Assembly (NCBI GenBank): GCA_035530195.1
Contig: DATKVG010000027.1
Coordinates: 1-30,712 of the forward strand
DNA length: 30,712 nt
Origin: JAPLKX01 sp035530195
GTDB taxonomy: Bacteria; Hydrogenedentota; Hydrogenedentia; Hydrogenedentales; SLHB01
Direction of reading: 5' to 3'
Within the stretch, counting starts at the first letter, position 1. Every line of letters starts with the position of its first letter. The position numbers and the translations under genes are program-made. This document shows, one piece after another, positions 1 through 8,955 of this stretch. The notes beneath the pieces were generated by a model, which was not told the DNA's origin, did not search any database, and worked only from the letters and a program-made list of their open reading frames with translations.

Positions 1-17
1 GGCTAAGCAAGACCGTT

Positions 18-50
18 GGGACGCCCCCCGGCTTTTGTGGGGGGTGTCCC
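18..50. repeat. Palindromic repeat, copy 1
   Basis: Arms GGGACGCCCCCCGG (18-31) and TGGGGGGTGTCCC (38-50) form a hairpin with one non-Watson-Crick position. The same two arms recur exactly at 8956-8969 and 8987-8999 around a different centre, so this is a dispersed intergenic palindrome rather than a gene-specific structure. No T tract follows, so a terminator role for an upstream gene is not supported. The rest of 51-374 shows no convincing gene and serves as the leader of the lipoprotein gene. Confidence 0.7.
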
Positions 51-374
51 TCAGTTCAAGCCAGTCTGTATGGCTCCCCCGGCTCGCGCCGAAGGCGCAC
101 GTTGTAGAAAGTGCCCCCTTTGAATCTCCAGCATCCTTCGCTTCTGACTTGCAGCCTATATCAGTCCGTGCCCGTCCGTGAAGCTACAAGAAAACCTCAG
201 CCAGAACCGCACACTTTCCGCATTGATCTCGCCTTGCGCGGGCCTTTTGTCAACCCATTCCCCCTTGTCTCAATAAAACACCCTTCATTTTACCTTCCAT
301 ATAACGCACACAGACGTATTGCAAAACAGCCCCTAGTTCAGTCAAGATAGTTGGCTGGATGGGAGGCAAAACGC

Positions 375-2231
375 ATGACGTTCACACACGGCCGTTTCGC
401 TTGTTGCGCCGGCCTGCTTGTGGCCGTAACAGGCCTGCTTTCGGGCTGCCAGCAAGAAGCCCAGACGCTTCATTATCTCGTCAACGTCATGGACCAGTAC
501 CACGACAAGTACGACGTCTACACCGACGCGGATGCAGCCGGAAACCATTTCGTCGCACGCGGAAGGATGCCCGCTTCCGCCACCGACGACACCCTCCCGC
601 CGATGACCGAGGATTGCACAACCTCGCCGCACTGCGGCGTGACCTGCATCGAGGCCACCCTGCCCGCTCGAGAGGACAACTGGGGCGGCTGGTACTTCCT
701 CAACGGCGTCTTGACCGGCGACCAAACCGCGCCCGAGCCCGAATGGGGAACATGCGAAGGAAAAGGCGTGGACCTGACCGGCGCATCCCGGCTGACGTTT
801 TGGGCGCGGGGCGCGCGGGGCGGCGAGCGGGTCGAGTTTGTATTCGGCGGCGTCGGCCCAACCCAACCGTGCCCCGATTCATGCGCCACACTCAGCACCG
901 GCTACGTCACACTCTCGCAGCAATGGACCCCGTTCTCGATTGACCTTCGGGGCAAGAACCTGCAGCGCATTCGGGGCGGGTTTGGCTGGGTATCGAGCAC
1001 CAACAACAACGACGGCCAGGATGTCCGGTTTTATCTGGATGATATTCAAATCGATAAAGCGCGGCTGGCGGAACCCCGGTTTCTCGTGAGTTATGAAGCC
1101 ATCCAGGCGGGAGAACCCGACCGGATAACCATGAACGCCGCGTTTGTGTACGACAACGCGATGGCCGCGCTTTACTTTCTGGGCTGCGGAGATGTGTCCC
1201 GCGCGCGGCTGCTGGCAGACGCCCTCGTGTTCGCCCAGGAAAACGACCGGTCCTATTCCGACGGCCGCCTGCGCAACGCATACCAGGGCGGCGACCTCGT
1301 CTTGTTCCCGGGCTGGACGCCAAACGGGAAAGAAAACACGGTTCGCATGCCGGGGCGGTACGACTCCTCCCTCACCCACTGGTTCGAAGACGAGTTTCAA
1401 GTCAGTACGCACACGGGCAATGTGGCGTGGGCCATGCTGGCGCTGATTTCCTGTTACCGATACACCGGCGAAACCGGGTATCTGGACGCCGCCATCGAGA
1501 TGGGCGAGTGGATCGAGGCCAACTGCCGCGATGAGGCTTGGCCCGCTGGCTACACCGCCGGATTCGAGGGTTGGGAACCCAATGAATCGGCGCCCGACGA
1601 ACCCCTCAAGCTGGCCTACAAATCAACCGAACACAACCTCGACCTCTACGCGGCGTTCCGCAGGCTTTACCTTATTACGGGAGATGACGACTGGAATGAA
1701 CGAGCGCTGCTCGCCAAGTCGTTCGTGGAAGTCATGTGGGATCAAGACGAAGGCAAATTCTGGACCGGTACGAAAGAAGAAAACAGCCAGATTGTTATCA
1801 ACAAGGACCTCATCCCGGTGGACATCCAGGCCTGGGCTGTTCTGGCCATGCCCGAGGATGCCGGCAAATACATTCGGGCGCTGGAATATACCGAGGCCAA
1901 TCATAAAGTCGGCGACGGATATGATTTCGATACGGACAAGGACGGCATCTGGTTCGAGGGCACAGCCCAAATGGCTGCCGCATACCGGGCTGTTGGCGAC
2001 AACGCCAAATCAGACGCCATCATTGGCTTCGTGTTGAGTCAGCAGCGTAGCGACGGCGGCATTTATGCGGCAGACCGCGATGGTCTCACCACAGGGCTGC
2101 AGCTCCCGAACCGCAACCTGGACCCCGACGTGGACCATCCCTGGCTCTACTACCACCGCGTCCACGTCGGCGCCACCGCATGGTTTGAACTCGCCGCACG
2201 CGGCCTCAATCCATTCTGGCTGGGCGAATAG
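375..2231 (+). CDS. Lipoprotein with carbohydrate-binding-like and helical toroid (glycosidase-like) domains
   Basis: The ATG at 375 is chosen because GGGAGG lies 8 bases upstream; an in-frame TTG at 351 has no such site. The 618-residue product begins with a lipoprotein signal: a positive start, a hydrophobic stretch, and the lipobox LLSGC with the lipidated Cys at residue 25. It is therefore probably anchored in a membrane facing the periplasm or the outside. Residues about 95-225 look like a beta-rich carbohydrate-binding module, with LTFWARG and a late FYLDDIQID strand. From about 250 to 610 the sequence has repeated helical hairpins rich in Trp, Tyr, Asp and Glu (HTGNVAWAMLAL, STEHNLDLYAAF, WFEGTAQMAAAYRA), as in (alpha/alpha)6 glycosidases. 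I cannot assign a glycoside hydrolase family or a substrate. The next gene starts 76 bases downstream. Confidence 0.8.
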   Translation: MTFTHGRFACCAGLLVAVTGLLSGCQQEAQTLHYLVNVMDQYHDKYDVYTDADAAGNHFVARGRMPASATDDTLPPMTEDCTTSPHCGVTCIEATLPAREDNWGGWYFLNGVLTGDQTAPEPEWGTCEGKGVDLTGASRLTFWARGARGGERVEFVFGGVGPTQPCPDSCATLSTGYVTLSQQWTPFSIDLRGKNLQRIRGGFGWVSSTNNNDGQDVRFYLDDIQIDKARLAEPRFLVSYEAIQAGEPDRITMNAAFVYDNAMAALYFLGCGDVSRARLLADALVFAQENDRSYSDGRLRNAYQGGDLVLFPGWTPNGKENTVRMPGRYDSSLTHWFEDEFQVSTHTGNVAWAMLALISCYRYTGETGYLDAAIEMGEWIEANCRDEAWPAGYTAGFEGWEPNESAPDEPLKLAYKSTEHNLDLYAAFRRLYLITGDDDWNERALLAKSFVEVMWDQDEGKFWTGTKEENSQIVINKDLIPVDIQAWAVLAMPEDAGKYIRALEYTEANHKVGDGYDFDTDKDGIWFEGTAQMAAAYRAVGDNAKSDAIIGFVLSQQRSDGGIYAADRDGLTTGLQLPNRNLDPDVDHPWLYYHRVHVGATAWFELAARGLNPFWLGE

Positions 2232-2307
2232 CTCACACTTGCCGTGCTTGACCTGGCCCCGCTCCCCATCCTACCATGGCCCTTCCTTGAGGCAGGGAAA
2301 CAACCGC

Positions 2308-3243
2308 GTGATTTTCAAACGGACTACACCCAAAGGACAATCTGTACGCGCCGCCCTGTGGCAAAAAAGGCTCGATCGGGAAGCGCACGACCCCCGAATG
2401 GGTGGGCGCGGCGAGTCGCTTCAGGTAAAGGCGTTGCGGGCGGGCTTCCGCGTGCTCGGCGTCTATGACCGAGGCGTGCGGAACGCACTGTCGCCGGTGC
2501 TGAACCGGATCGAGTTTGCATCGCCGGTGCTGCCGCGTGCGTTCGACGGGTTCCGCATCCTGCACCTGTCGGACTTCCATTTCCCCGGCCCGCGGGGACT
2601 TGCCGAAGCGGTTTGCTCGTTGATTGCCGCTCCTGATTGCATCCACTGCGACCTTTGCGTCCTTACGGGCGACTATGCGTTCAACCGGCGCGCCGACGCG
2701 CATGTTGTCGCGGGCATGGTTTCAGACGTGCTGGCGCAACTGTCTCCGCGGTGCGGCTTCGTGGGGATTCCCGGCAATAACGACACCAGCACCCTGCTCG
2801 AAATGCTCCGCGGGAACGGGTTGCCAATGCTCATCAACGAGCATATCGAGGTCGAGCGCGGCGGCGAGAAGATCTACATCGCCGGCGTCGACGACCCGCA
2901 CGAGTTCAGATGCGCGTCGGTGCTCGACGCCGTTTGCGGCATACCCGAAGGCGCGTTCACGGTGCTGTTGGCGCACTCGCCCGAGGTCGCGGCGGCGGGG
3001 GCCCGGGCCGGCGCCGACCTCTACCTCTGCGGCCACACACACGGCGGCCAAATCTGCCTGCCCGGAAGCCGGCCGTTGTTCATCAACACACATTGCCCGC
3101 ACGCCCGTGCCGCGGGCCTGTGGCGCATCGGCCCAATGCAGGCCTACACCACCCGCGGCCTCGGCGGATCAACCATTGAAGTCCGGTACCACTGCCCGCC
3201 AGACGCCGCCGTCATAACCTTAAGATGCAGCGAGGACCCATAA
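2308..3243 (+). CDS. Calcineurin-like metallophosphoesterase
   Basis: The motifs of a two-metal phosphoesterase appear in order: LSDFHF (D-x-H), LTGDYAF (GD), PGNND (GN-[NH]-D), LLAHSPE (H) and CGHTHGGQ (GHxH). The family resembles YaeI/YkuE-type enzymes, which hydrolyse phosphoester bonds in lipids or nucleotides; the substrate cannot be read from sequence. The GTG at 2308 is preferred because an AGGG-like site precedes it and it retains an N-terminal extension common in this subfamily; it gives 311 residues. An ATG at 2398 (281 residues) is the alternative. No signal peptide is clear. It lies 76 bases after the lipoprotein gene on the same strand, so co-transcription is possible. It ends against a repeat-rich gap that carries a candidate terminator. 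Confidence 0.85.
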   Translation: MIFKRTTPKGQSVRAALWQKRLDREAHDPRMGGRGESLQVKALRAGFRVLGVYDRGVRNALSPVLNRIEFASPVLPRAFDGFRILHLSDFHFPGPRGLAEAVCSLIAAPDCIHCDLCVLTGDYAFNRRADAHVVAGMVSDVLAQLSPRCGFVGIPGNNDTSTLLEMLRGNGLPMLINEHIEVERGGEKIYIAGVDDPHEFRCASVLDAVCGIPEGAFTVLLAHSPEVAAAGARAGADLYLCGHTHGGQICLPGSRPLFINTHCPHARAAGLWRIGPMQAYTTRGLGGSTIEVRYHCPPDAAVITLRCSEDP

Positions 3244-3296
3244 CGCGTGGAAGCGGCGTCACGCGGCAATGGCGATAATCGACTTGCGCTGAGATC

Positions 3297-3402
3297 GCGG
3301 TGGGGTCGAGTTCCCGCTCGACCGGGGCTCCAACACCCAACTTGAGCATGCAAAGCTTCGCCTCGACCGCCACCCGGTCGCGCGGGAGCGCGACCCCACC
3401 GC
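3297..3402. repeat. Long imperfect inverted repeat
   Basis: Arm 3297-3326 and arm 3373-3402 are reverse complements at 27 of 30 positions. Both contain GCGGTGGGGTCG and end in CGACCGGG, and they are separated by 46 bases. It lies in the convergent gap between the phosphoesterase and amidase genes. It looks like a dispersed palindromic element; it is far longer than needed for a terminator and has no T tract. Confidence 0.7.
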
Positions 3403-3405
3403 AAC

Positions 3406-3437
3406 GTGCCCGTGCAGGCGAGACGCCCGCACCACAA
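3406..3437. repeat. Dispersed 32-bp repeat, copy A
   Basis: This 32-base segment begins GTGCCCGTGCAG and ends CCGCACCACAA. It matches 22164-22195 at 29 of 32 positions in the same orientation. This copy is intergenic; the second overlaps the end of hdrB. It directly follows the long inverted repeat, so the gap appears to be built from several mobile or palindromic units. Confidence 0.65.
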
Positions 3438-3462
3438 AACCGCCGTTGTGGAGTTTTTGTTT
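3432..3462 (+). terminator. Candidate Rho-independent terminator of the phosphoesterase gene
   Basis: A six-base stem CCACAA (3432-3437) / TTGTGG (3446-3451) with an 8-base loop is followed by AGTTTTTGTTTGG. The stem is short and partly A/T, so this is a moderate candidate. Its position, 190 bases after the phosphoesterase stop and before the convergent amidase end, suits termination of the plus-strand unit. Confidence 0.45.
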
Positions 3463-3477
3463 GGACACTTTTGCGTA

Positions 3478-5298
3478 TCACGACCCGAAATAGGTCTTGA
3501 GGGCGTTGACGTAGGCTTCGGCGAAGGTTTGGCGCCATCGGGGGTTGGCGAGGCGTTCGCAGTCGGTGGTGTTGGTCATATTGGCCATCTCGATGAGGAT
3601 CTTGGTGGGGATCTGGGTGTTGCGCAGGACCGCCGGCAAGTAAACCCTTCCGCCGTTCTGCCGGATCTGGCTGCGGATCCAGTCGCCTTCGAGGTGGCGG
3701 CGGATACGCTTTTGGCCGAGCGCCTGCATGAGGTCCTCGGCGAAATTGCGGGAGAGAGCCTCATCGCGCCGGCGTTCGGCGGCGGTGCTCGATGATGCCC
3801 GCTGCTGGACGCATTCCGCGTACCGGGCGTAGACGGCGCCTTCGGGCAGTTCGTTTTCGCGCCGGTACCGTGCGCCGGGGATGTAGACCATGGCGCCGCG
3901 CAGTGTCGCGTTGTACAGTGCGTCGGTATGGAAGCTGGTGAAGACGATTTTCCGCGGGTCTGCGCCGCTCTCGAGTTCGTCGCGCAAATAGGCGTTGGCG
4001 AGGTACCACCTGAGGTTTGCGCTGATTTTGGAATCCTTGTTTTCGTAGGGCGGCGTGGTGAGCACTTTTTCGTCGGTATCGTGGGAAAACCTCGAGCGGT
4101 CGGTGGGCTGGTACTTCTGGCTGGTGTCGAGAACCGTCATGTAGACCTTAGCTTGCGTCTGGGTCTCGAGGATGCGTTTGACGCGGCAGGCAACATCGTA
4201 GTTGACCTCATCTTCATACAGGCCGAACTTGTGGTTTGCGCCGCCCTGGTCGCGGCCGCCGTGACCCGGATCGATCACGACCACGACGCCTTCGAGGTCT
4301 TTGGTCCAGACCTGCTCGCCCCGCAGCCGCCGCGCTTCTTTGATGCTTTTCTCGTACTCCTCGCGCTGCTCGCTTCCCTGGGGGCGGAACCGGTCCGAGA
4401 GCATCTCGAGCGGAATCAGGATGCGCCGGCCGGCGGGCATGTTGCGCACGTCGGTGATGCCGCTGCGCTCCTGCACGATTCTGCATGCTTCCTGGATGAG
4501 GTCGTTGTCGCGGAAGTCGGTGAACCGGACCACCACGGCCGTATAGAGGGCCTCGCCCGGCTTGAGCCGGTAGATGGCATACGAACCGCGGGCGTCCTTG
4601 CCATAGCCCAGTTCGCGCGTGACCGCCTCGAGGTCGACCGGCTCGAGCCCGTTCTCCTCGGGCGGCGCCGCCTGAGGGACAGCAGCTACGGCCGGTGACG
4701 CGGGCGCGGGCAAAACCGGCGCGCTTTGCACGGCGGGCGGAGCTGGCAACGGTGCGCGGGCCGTAAGGCGTTTCATCACGTCTTTGAGCAGGTCGCGCGG
4801 GATGAGGATTCGCTGGCCCTGTTCGAGCGCGGGGCCCTCGATGTGTTTCTGGCTTGCCAGTATCTTTTTGTAGTTGAGGCCATTGCCCGTCGTCCACTCA
4901 CACAGCGACCACAGGGTTTCCTGCCCCTGCCTACCCGAATAGATGACGGTGTGCCACCAGCCCTGGTCGTCCACGCAATCTTCCCGAAAAACCAGCAGGA
5001 GTATCTGCCGCTGGACTTCCGGTTTGAGCAGGTCGAACGGCACCGCCACCGCCTGCCGGTTCTTAAACGAGGTCCACTGCCGCGGGTTGGCCAGATACCG
5101 CTCAAAATAATAGGCCGCCGCATCGTCCCGGGGCGGCCGGCACTCGAGAAACAGCACCCGACCGTCCTGCAGCGCCGCGGTCGATCCCTTGTCGACCGGC
5201 ACGCGCACCACGTCCGCGCCCGCGATGCGCGCCCCGGCTAAAAGGAGGGCCGCAATAAAAACTGCCCGAAGGCGTGATTTACGCAAGTCGTTCCCCAA
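3478..5298 (-). CDS. N-acetylmuramoyl-L-alanine amidase (Amidase_3) with LysM-like regions
   Basis: The C-terminal half carries the zinc amidase signature: VVVIDPGHGG (first His), YEDEVNYDVA (Glu), FTSFHTDA (second His) and a late ILIEMANMTNTTD (catalytic Glu). These enzymes cut the bond between MurNAc and the stem peptide of peptidoglycan in the periplasm. Upstream of it, two stretches ending GQRILIPRDLL and GRRILIPLEML look like LysM-type wall-binding modules, joined by an Ala/Pro-rich linker. The TTG at 5298 is chosen because GGGAG stands about 6 bases upstream and it places a Sec signal (RLRAVFIAALLLAGARIAGA) at the N-terminus. An in-frame ATG at 5439 would put 47 extra residues before the signal and is less likely. 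The product is then 606 residues. Confidence 0.85.
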   Translation of the reverse strand: MGNDLRKSRLRAVFIAALLLAGARIAGADVVRVPVDKGSTAALQDGRVLFLECRPPRDDAAAYYFERYLANPRQWTSFKNRQAVAVPFDLLKPEVQRQILLLVFREDCVDDQGWWHTVIYSGRQGQETLWSLCEWTTGNGLNYKKILASQKHIEGPALEQGQRILIPRDLLKDVMKRLTARAPLPAPPAVQSAPVLPAPASPAVAAVPQAAPPEENGLEPVDLEAVTRELGYGKDARGSYAIYRLKPGEALYTAVVVRFTDFRDNDLIQEACRIVQERSGITDVRNMPAGRRILIPLEMLSDRFRPQGSEQREEYEKSIKEARRLRGEQVWTKDLEGVVVVIDPGHGGRDQGGANHKFGLYEDEVNYDVACRVKRILETQTQAKVYMTVLDTSQKYQPTDRSRFSHDTDEKVLTTPPYENKDSKISANLRWYLANAYLRDELESGADPRKIVFTSFHTDALYNATLRGAMVYIPGARYRRENELPEGAVYARYAECVQQRASSSTAAERRRDEALSRNFAEDLMQALGQKRIRRHLEGDWIRSQIRQNGGRVYLPAVLRNTQIPTKILIEMANMTNTTDCERLANPRWRQTFAEAYVNALKTYFGS

Positions 5299-5455
5299 CA
5301 GCGACTCCCTTCCGCAATAAGCCGAGGTCGCAACTGGCCACACTGTACCCAACGCATTGTATAGGATGAGGCGACCCAAACACAATATATAGTTACTTGC
5401 GGGTGTTGCAGGTCGATTTGGGTGGTTATTGGCCTGCATCTTGGGGTGTTCGGAC

Positions 5456-7015
5456 TTATTCGGCGGGGGCTTCGTGGTCCTTTACAACATTATTCGGGAT
5501 TCTGCGGCCGCTGAACGGTATAAACGTCAAGGGGACGCTGGCCCTGGAGGACACTTGGCGTGCGACGCGCCGGATCTCAGAGAGGAGTTTCGCGCGCACT
5601 ACGGCCTCGCCGAGTTCGCCGGGCTCAGTGATGGCCATGATACGGTAGTAGGCGAGGACGCCCAGGAGGAACCCGATTCCGAATATGAAATCGAGGCCGC
5701 GCAAATCCAATGCGGACAGCGTCAGCACGGGGGTCACGTCGAGGTTCTCGAACCAGGTTACGCTGAGGACCAGTTCGCGCGCCTCGAAATAGTCGGCGCA
5801 GATGCCTGCCAGGATGGGCGCAATCGCGGCAGCCACACCCATCACGAGGGCATTCACGGCGACAAACGGCGTGGCTTTACCGTACGGTGCGGCGCGGAGC
5901 GCCAGGTTGGTGACGCAGAGTGTGACGCCGGATGTGGCCATCCCATGAAGCACATAGATGGCGATCAGAATGGGCGCCATCAAGAACTTGGCGTCGGGCA
6001 TGTCGGTAAACGGCCAAAGCAGGAACGTAAAAAAGAACATGGGTGCGGCAACGGCGATGACGGACTTGTTGCTGTGGGAATCGGACAGGCGCGCCCACAG
6101 GCCGAAGAACAGGACGTTTACCGTCTGGCTGAGCACGGTCAGGCCGACGACGTAGGTCATGCTCAACTTGAGCCTCGAGATCAGGTAGACGGTGAAGAAT
6201 GGCGACACGAAGTTTACGGTGAAGTTCCACACGGCGATGAACAGGAGCAATTTGCGGTAGGTGAGGCTCTTGAACGGTTGGGCCAGCAGTTTGAGAAGGC
6301 CCTGGTATTTGATGGCCGGCATCCGCGGCTCGCCGACCCGGCCCAGGTAGTAGAGGCCGCTCAACCCGGCCACGATGGCGCCCGCGAACAGGAACGTGTA
6401 ACCGGACGTTCCCGGGTGGTAGCGGCTGTACAAATCAATTCCGGCGCCGGCGGCCAGGCTCAACGAGGCGCTGACCGCGGTCGACCACGCCATCCGGCGT
6501 GCAAAGAACGTGGCCATCCGGTCTTCGGGGATGACGTCGCGCATCCAGGAGTTGAATGCGCATCCGGCCATGGCCGACAGGCTGAAATGGAACAGGAGCG
6601 CAACCAGCAGGATGGTCAACCGGTATTCCGGCGGAACCAGCCACGGAAGCACCGCTACCACGACATACATCAGCCTGCTCGCGCCGGCCGTGAGCATGGT
6701 GATGGCCTTTCGGTGGCGGGTCCGTTCAACGAGATAGACGGTGGGGATCTGCAGCAACTGCGCAATGGGATGAATCGCCGCGACCAGCCCGATAACCTTG
6801 TTGGAAGCCCCCAGAAGCAGGGCAAAACTCACCAGGAACGCGCCCGTCGTAAGGATGCTCATGGCGTTGGAGCACACCCCGTCTACCAGCAGCAGCCAAA
6901 GGGCCGAATCCGTTTCCGCCTCGGTCAGGGAATCTTTTGGGCGCAGCGATCTGAACATTCCGAAACTACTATCCGTTGATATTTTGCCTTCCCGGCTCTC
7001 CTGGGTGCGGAGCAT
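5456..7015 (-). CDS. Major facilitator superfamily transporter
   Basis: The protein is about 519 residues, strongly hydrophobic, with roughly 12 predicted membrane spans. A typical MFS loop motif after the second to third span (VYLVERTRHRKAIT) and a second-half counterpart (ARLSDSHSNKSV) are visible. The substrate cannot be inferred; the sequence is not obviously a sugar or drug subfamily. The start is uncertain: ATG at 7015 has AAGG 11 bases upstream, ATG at 6958 gives 500 residues, and GTG at 7051 has no visible ribosome site. It is transcribed away from tatA and lies upstream of the amidase gene on the same strand, with about 157 bases between them. Confidence 0.85.
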   Translation of the reverse strand: MLRTQESREGKISTDSSFGMFRSLRPKDSLTEAETDSALWLLLVDGVCSNAMSILTTGAFLVSFALLLGASNKVIGLVAAIHPIAQLLQIPTVYLVERTRHRKAITMLTAGASRLMYVVVAVLPWLVPPEYRLTILLVALLFHFSLSAMAGCAFNSWMRDVIPEDRMATFFARRMAWSTAVSASLSLAAGAGIDLYSRYHPGTSGYTFLFAGAIVAGLSGLYYLGRVGEPRMPAIKYQGLLKLLAQPFKSLTYRKLLLFIAVWNFTVNFVSPFFTVYLISRLKLSMTYVVGLTVLSQTVNVLFFGLWARLSDSHSNKSVIAVAAPMFFFTFLLWPFTDMPDAKFLMAPILIAIYVLHGMATSGVTLCVTNLALRAAPYGKATPFVAVNALVMGVAAAIAPILAGICADYFEARELVLSVTWFENLDVTPVLTLSALDLRGLDFIFGIGFLLGVLAYYRIMAITEPGELGEAVVRAKLLSEIRRVARQVSSRASVPLTFIPFSGRRIPNNVVKDHEAPAE

Positions 7016-7194
7016 ATCACGGGCTGCCTTGCCGGCGCCAGCAAATGTCACTACATTTACAAGGCTGGGCCAAACCCGCCCCGGCCGCTTTTGAATCCCG
7101 GCAATAATTGCTAATTCCGGCTTGTTCCATTACAATTATGGGGTTAGGTTGTAGGCTGCGCGCCGCTCACCGGCGTTTATCGGACGTGTTCATG

Positions 7195-7224
7195 TTGCTT
7201 GGCGGCGGACGCCTGACATACAAT
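7195..7224 (+). promoter_or_regulatory. Candidate sigma70-type promoter of tatA
   Basis: TTGCTT (7195-7200) and TACAAT (7219-7224) are separated by 18 bases and lie about 40 bases upstream of the tatA ATG. Both hexamers are close to the -35 and -10 consensus. This is a pattern match only. Confidence 0.4.
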
Positions 7225-7263
7225 TGCTGTACGAGGCGCAGACGCGCCCAAGGAGACGTAACT

Positions 7264-7446
7264 ATGTGGGGCATTGGAACTACGGAACTTGTGGTTCTCT
7301 TGTTTATCGTGATGATCGTTTTCGGCGCGGGGAAACTGCCCCAAGTCGGGCGGTCGTTCGGGACGGCTATCAACGAGTTCAAGAATGCCGTCAAACCGAA
7401 AGAAGAAGAAGAAGAACCCCCGGCGAAGTCCGATAACCCCGAGTAG
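7264..7446 (+). CDS. tatA: Sec-independent translocase protein TatA
   Basis: This 60-residue protein has the TatA layout: a short N-terminus, one membrane helix (ELVVLLFIVMIVF), the hinge FGAGKLPQVGR and an amphipathic helix (SFGTAINEFKNAV). It ends in a run of Glu. TatA oligomers form the pore for folded twin-arginine substrates together with TatC. The ATG at 7264 follows AAGGAG at 7 bases. No tatB or tatC lies nearby, so it acts with partners encoded elsewhere. One likely client in this window is the Tat-signal phosphoesterase at 14164. It is convergent with the response regulator gene, with only 16 bases between the two stops. Confidence 0.93.
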   Translation: MWGIGTTELVVLLFIVMIVFGAGKLPQVGRSFGTAINEFKNAVKPKEEEEEPPAKSDNPE

Positions 7447-7462
7447 ACCCCTGTTCGGCTCC

Positions 7463-8815
7463 CTACCGGATGTCGTACTGTTTTAGTTTCCGGTACAGGG
7501 TGCGGAGCCCTATCCCCAGCGTTTTCGCGCAAGCTTCCTTGTTGAACCCGCACGCCGTCATGGTCTCTTCAATGACGGCCTGCTCGATTTCGTCCATGGA
7601 CGCGCCAATCGGCAGTCGGATCTCTTTTGCGGCGTACTTGGCGGACCTTCTGACATAATCCGGCACGTCGTTGACGTCGATCCTGCGCGTGCCCCGCGCC
7701 GCAAGCACCATGCCCTCGACGATGTTTTTCATTTCGCGCACGTTTTCCGGCCAGTCGTAGCGCATCAGCAGATCCATGGCGTGCCGCGTCAGGCTGACGG
7801 CAGCCAAGCCGTTGGCCTCGCTGGTTTCCCGCACCATGTGCTGCACCAGCAGCGGGATGTCCTCGCGCCGGTCGCGCAGTGCCGGGGCCTCGATCACGGC
7901 CGATTGTAGCAGCCGCCCGAGCTCGGGGTTGAACCCGTACCAGTCGATCGGGCGAGTTGTGGCCGCGACGACACGCACGTCGACCACCACGGGCCGGCCC
8001 CCGCCCAGCCGCGTGGTTTTGCGCCGGCGTACCAGGTCGGCGATCCGTTCCTGCTGCCGCGCCGTCAGTTCGCCCACCTCGTCCAGGTACAGCGTGCCAT
8101 GATCGGCGAGTTCGATCCGCCCCGGCTGGCCGCCGGGGGAACCAACCGCGCCGGATGCGTAACCGAACAGCGCCGCGTCCACCGCTTCCTCGGGCGCTCC
8201 GCCGCATTGGACTTTGACGAGCGGCTCGTCGCGGCGTGGGCTGTTGTTGTGGATGGCGTGTGCGATCAGGTCTTTGCCGGTGCCGGGCTCGCCCTGGATA
8301 AGCACTGGCGTCGACAGCGGCGCCGCCTGCCGGACCGCGTTGTATACGCGCACCATCTGCCGTGAATTCCCCACAAGGCTGCCCAGGCCGTAATACTCGT
8401 CGAGGCGCCTGCGCAACTCGTGCTGGCGGTAAACGAGCCGCTGGTGGTCCAGCCCGCGCTGGATGACGGCCTCGAGCTTGCCGAAGTTCACCGGCTTGAT
8501 CTGGAAATCGTACGCGCCGCGCCGCATCGCCTCGGTGGCCAGTTCGATCTCGGGTTTTTCGATGACGAAGATCACGCAGATTTCGGGGTTTCTGTCCTTG
8601 GCCAGTTTCATCAGGCGCATGCCTTCGACCCGCGGCCCGTTCAGTTCCGTCACCAGAACGTCAAACAGGTGGCTGTCCAGCAGGTTGTACGCTTTCTCGC
8701 CATCCTCGACCCACTCGACCGAATACCGGCGGTCGGCGAGATACGCCAGGATGGCCCTGCCGACTGCCGGGTCGCTTTCCGCCAGCAACACGCTGGCGGC
8801 AAAATCGCTTGCCAT
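7463..8815 (-). CDS. AAA+ response regulator, NtrC-like but lacking the phospho-Asp and GAFTGA
   Basis: The layout is receiver, AAA+ domain and Fis-type helix-turn-helix, 450 residues from ATG 8815 (GGAG 8 bases upstream; a TTG at 8821 is too close to it). The AAA+ core has Walker A GEPGTGKD, Walker B GTLYLDEVGEL, LRDRREDIP and WPENVREMKN. The last 25 residues (EACAKTLGIGLRTLYRKLK) form the DNA-binding helix-turn-helix. Two departures stand out. The receiver position normally occupied by phosphorylatable Asp reads VTEL, with Glu at about residue 57. The loop that normally reads GAFTGA and touches sigma54 reads GAVGSP. The regulator may therefore be constitutively on or act without sigma54. 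No partner kinase is adjacent, and its targets are unknown. Confidence 0.88.
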   Translation of the reverse strand: MASDFAASVLLAESDPAVGRAILAYLADRRYSVEWVEDGEKAYNLLDSHLFDVLVTELNGPRVEGMRLMKLAKDRNPEICVIFVIEKPEIELATEAMRRGAYDFQIKPVNFGKLEAVIQRGLDHQRLVYRQHELRRRLDEYYGLGSLVGNSRQMVRVYNAVRQAAPLSTPVLIQGEPGTGKDLIAHAIHNNSPRRDEPLVKVQCGGAPEEAVDAALFGYASGAVGSPGGQPGRIELADHGTLYLDEVGELTARQQERIADLVRRRKTTRLGGGRPVVVDVRVVAATTRPIDWYGFNPELGRLLQSAVIEAPALRDRREDIPLLVQHMVRETSEANGLAAVSLTRHAMDLLMRYDWPENVREMKNIVEGMVLAARGTRRIDVNDVPDYVRRSAKYAAKEIRLPIGASMDEIEQAVIEETMTACGFNKEACAKTLGIGLRTLYRKLKQYDIR

Positions 8816-8955
8816 GGCCAAATCTCCGGACCTCCCCCGAGTTTACCACGGGTGGCATCACAGGCCGAAAAAGGCCGGGGGGTTCTTGTGAGGCGGACTC
8901 TCCGTACTACTAACCTTTGATTTCTTGTTGCGCCGCGCAAAATCTTGCCGCATCT

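Noticed and set aside
111..350. Small plus-strand open frame before the lipoprotein gene
   Set aside because: No ribosome site, low-complexity composition and no recognisable family; it lies in a leader region.
5429..6979. A plus-strand open frame of about 516 codons opposite the MFS gene
   Set aside because: Hydrophilic His/Gln/Asp-rich antisense translation of a membrane protein; no recognisable domain.
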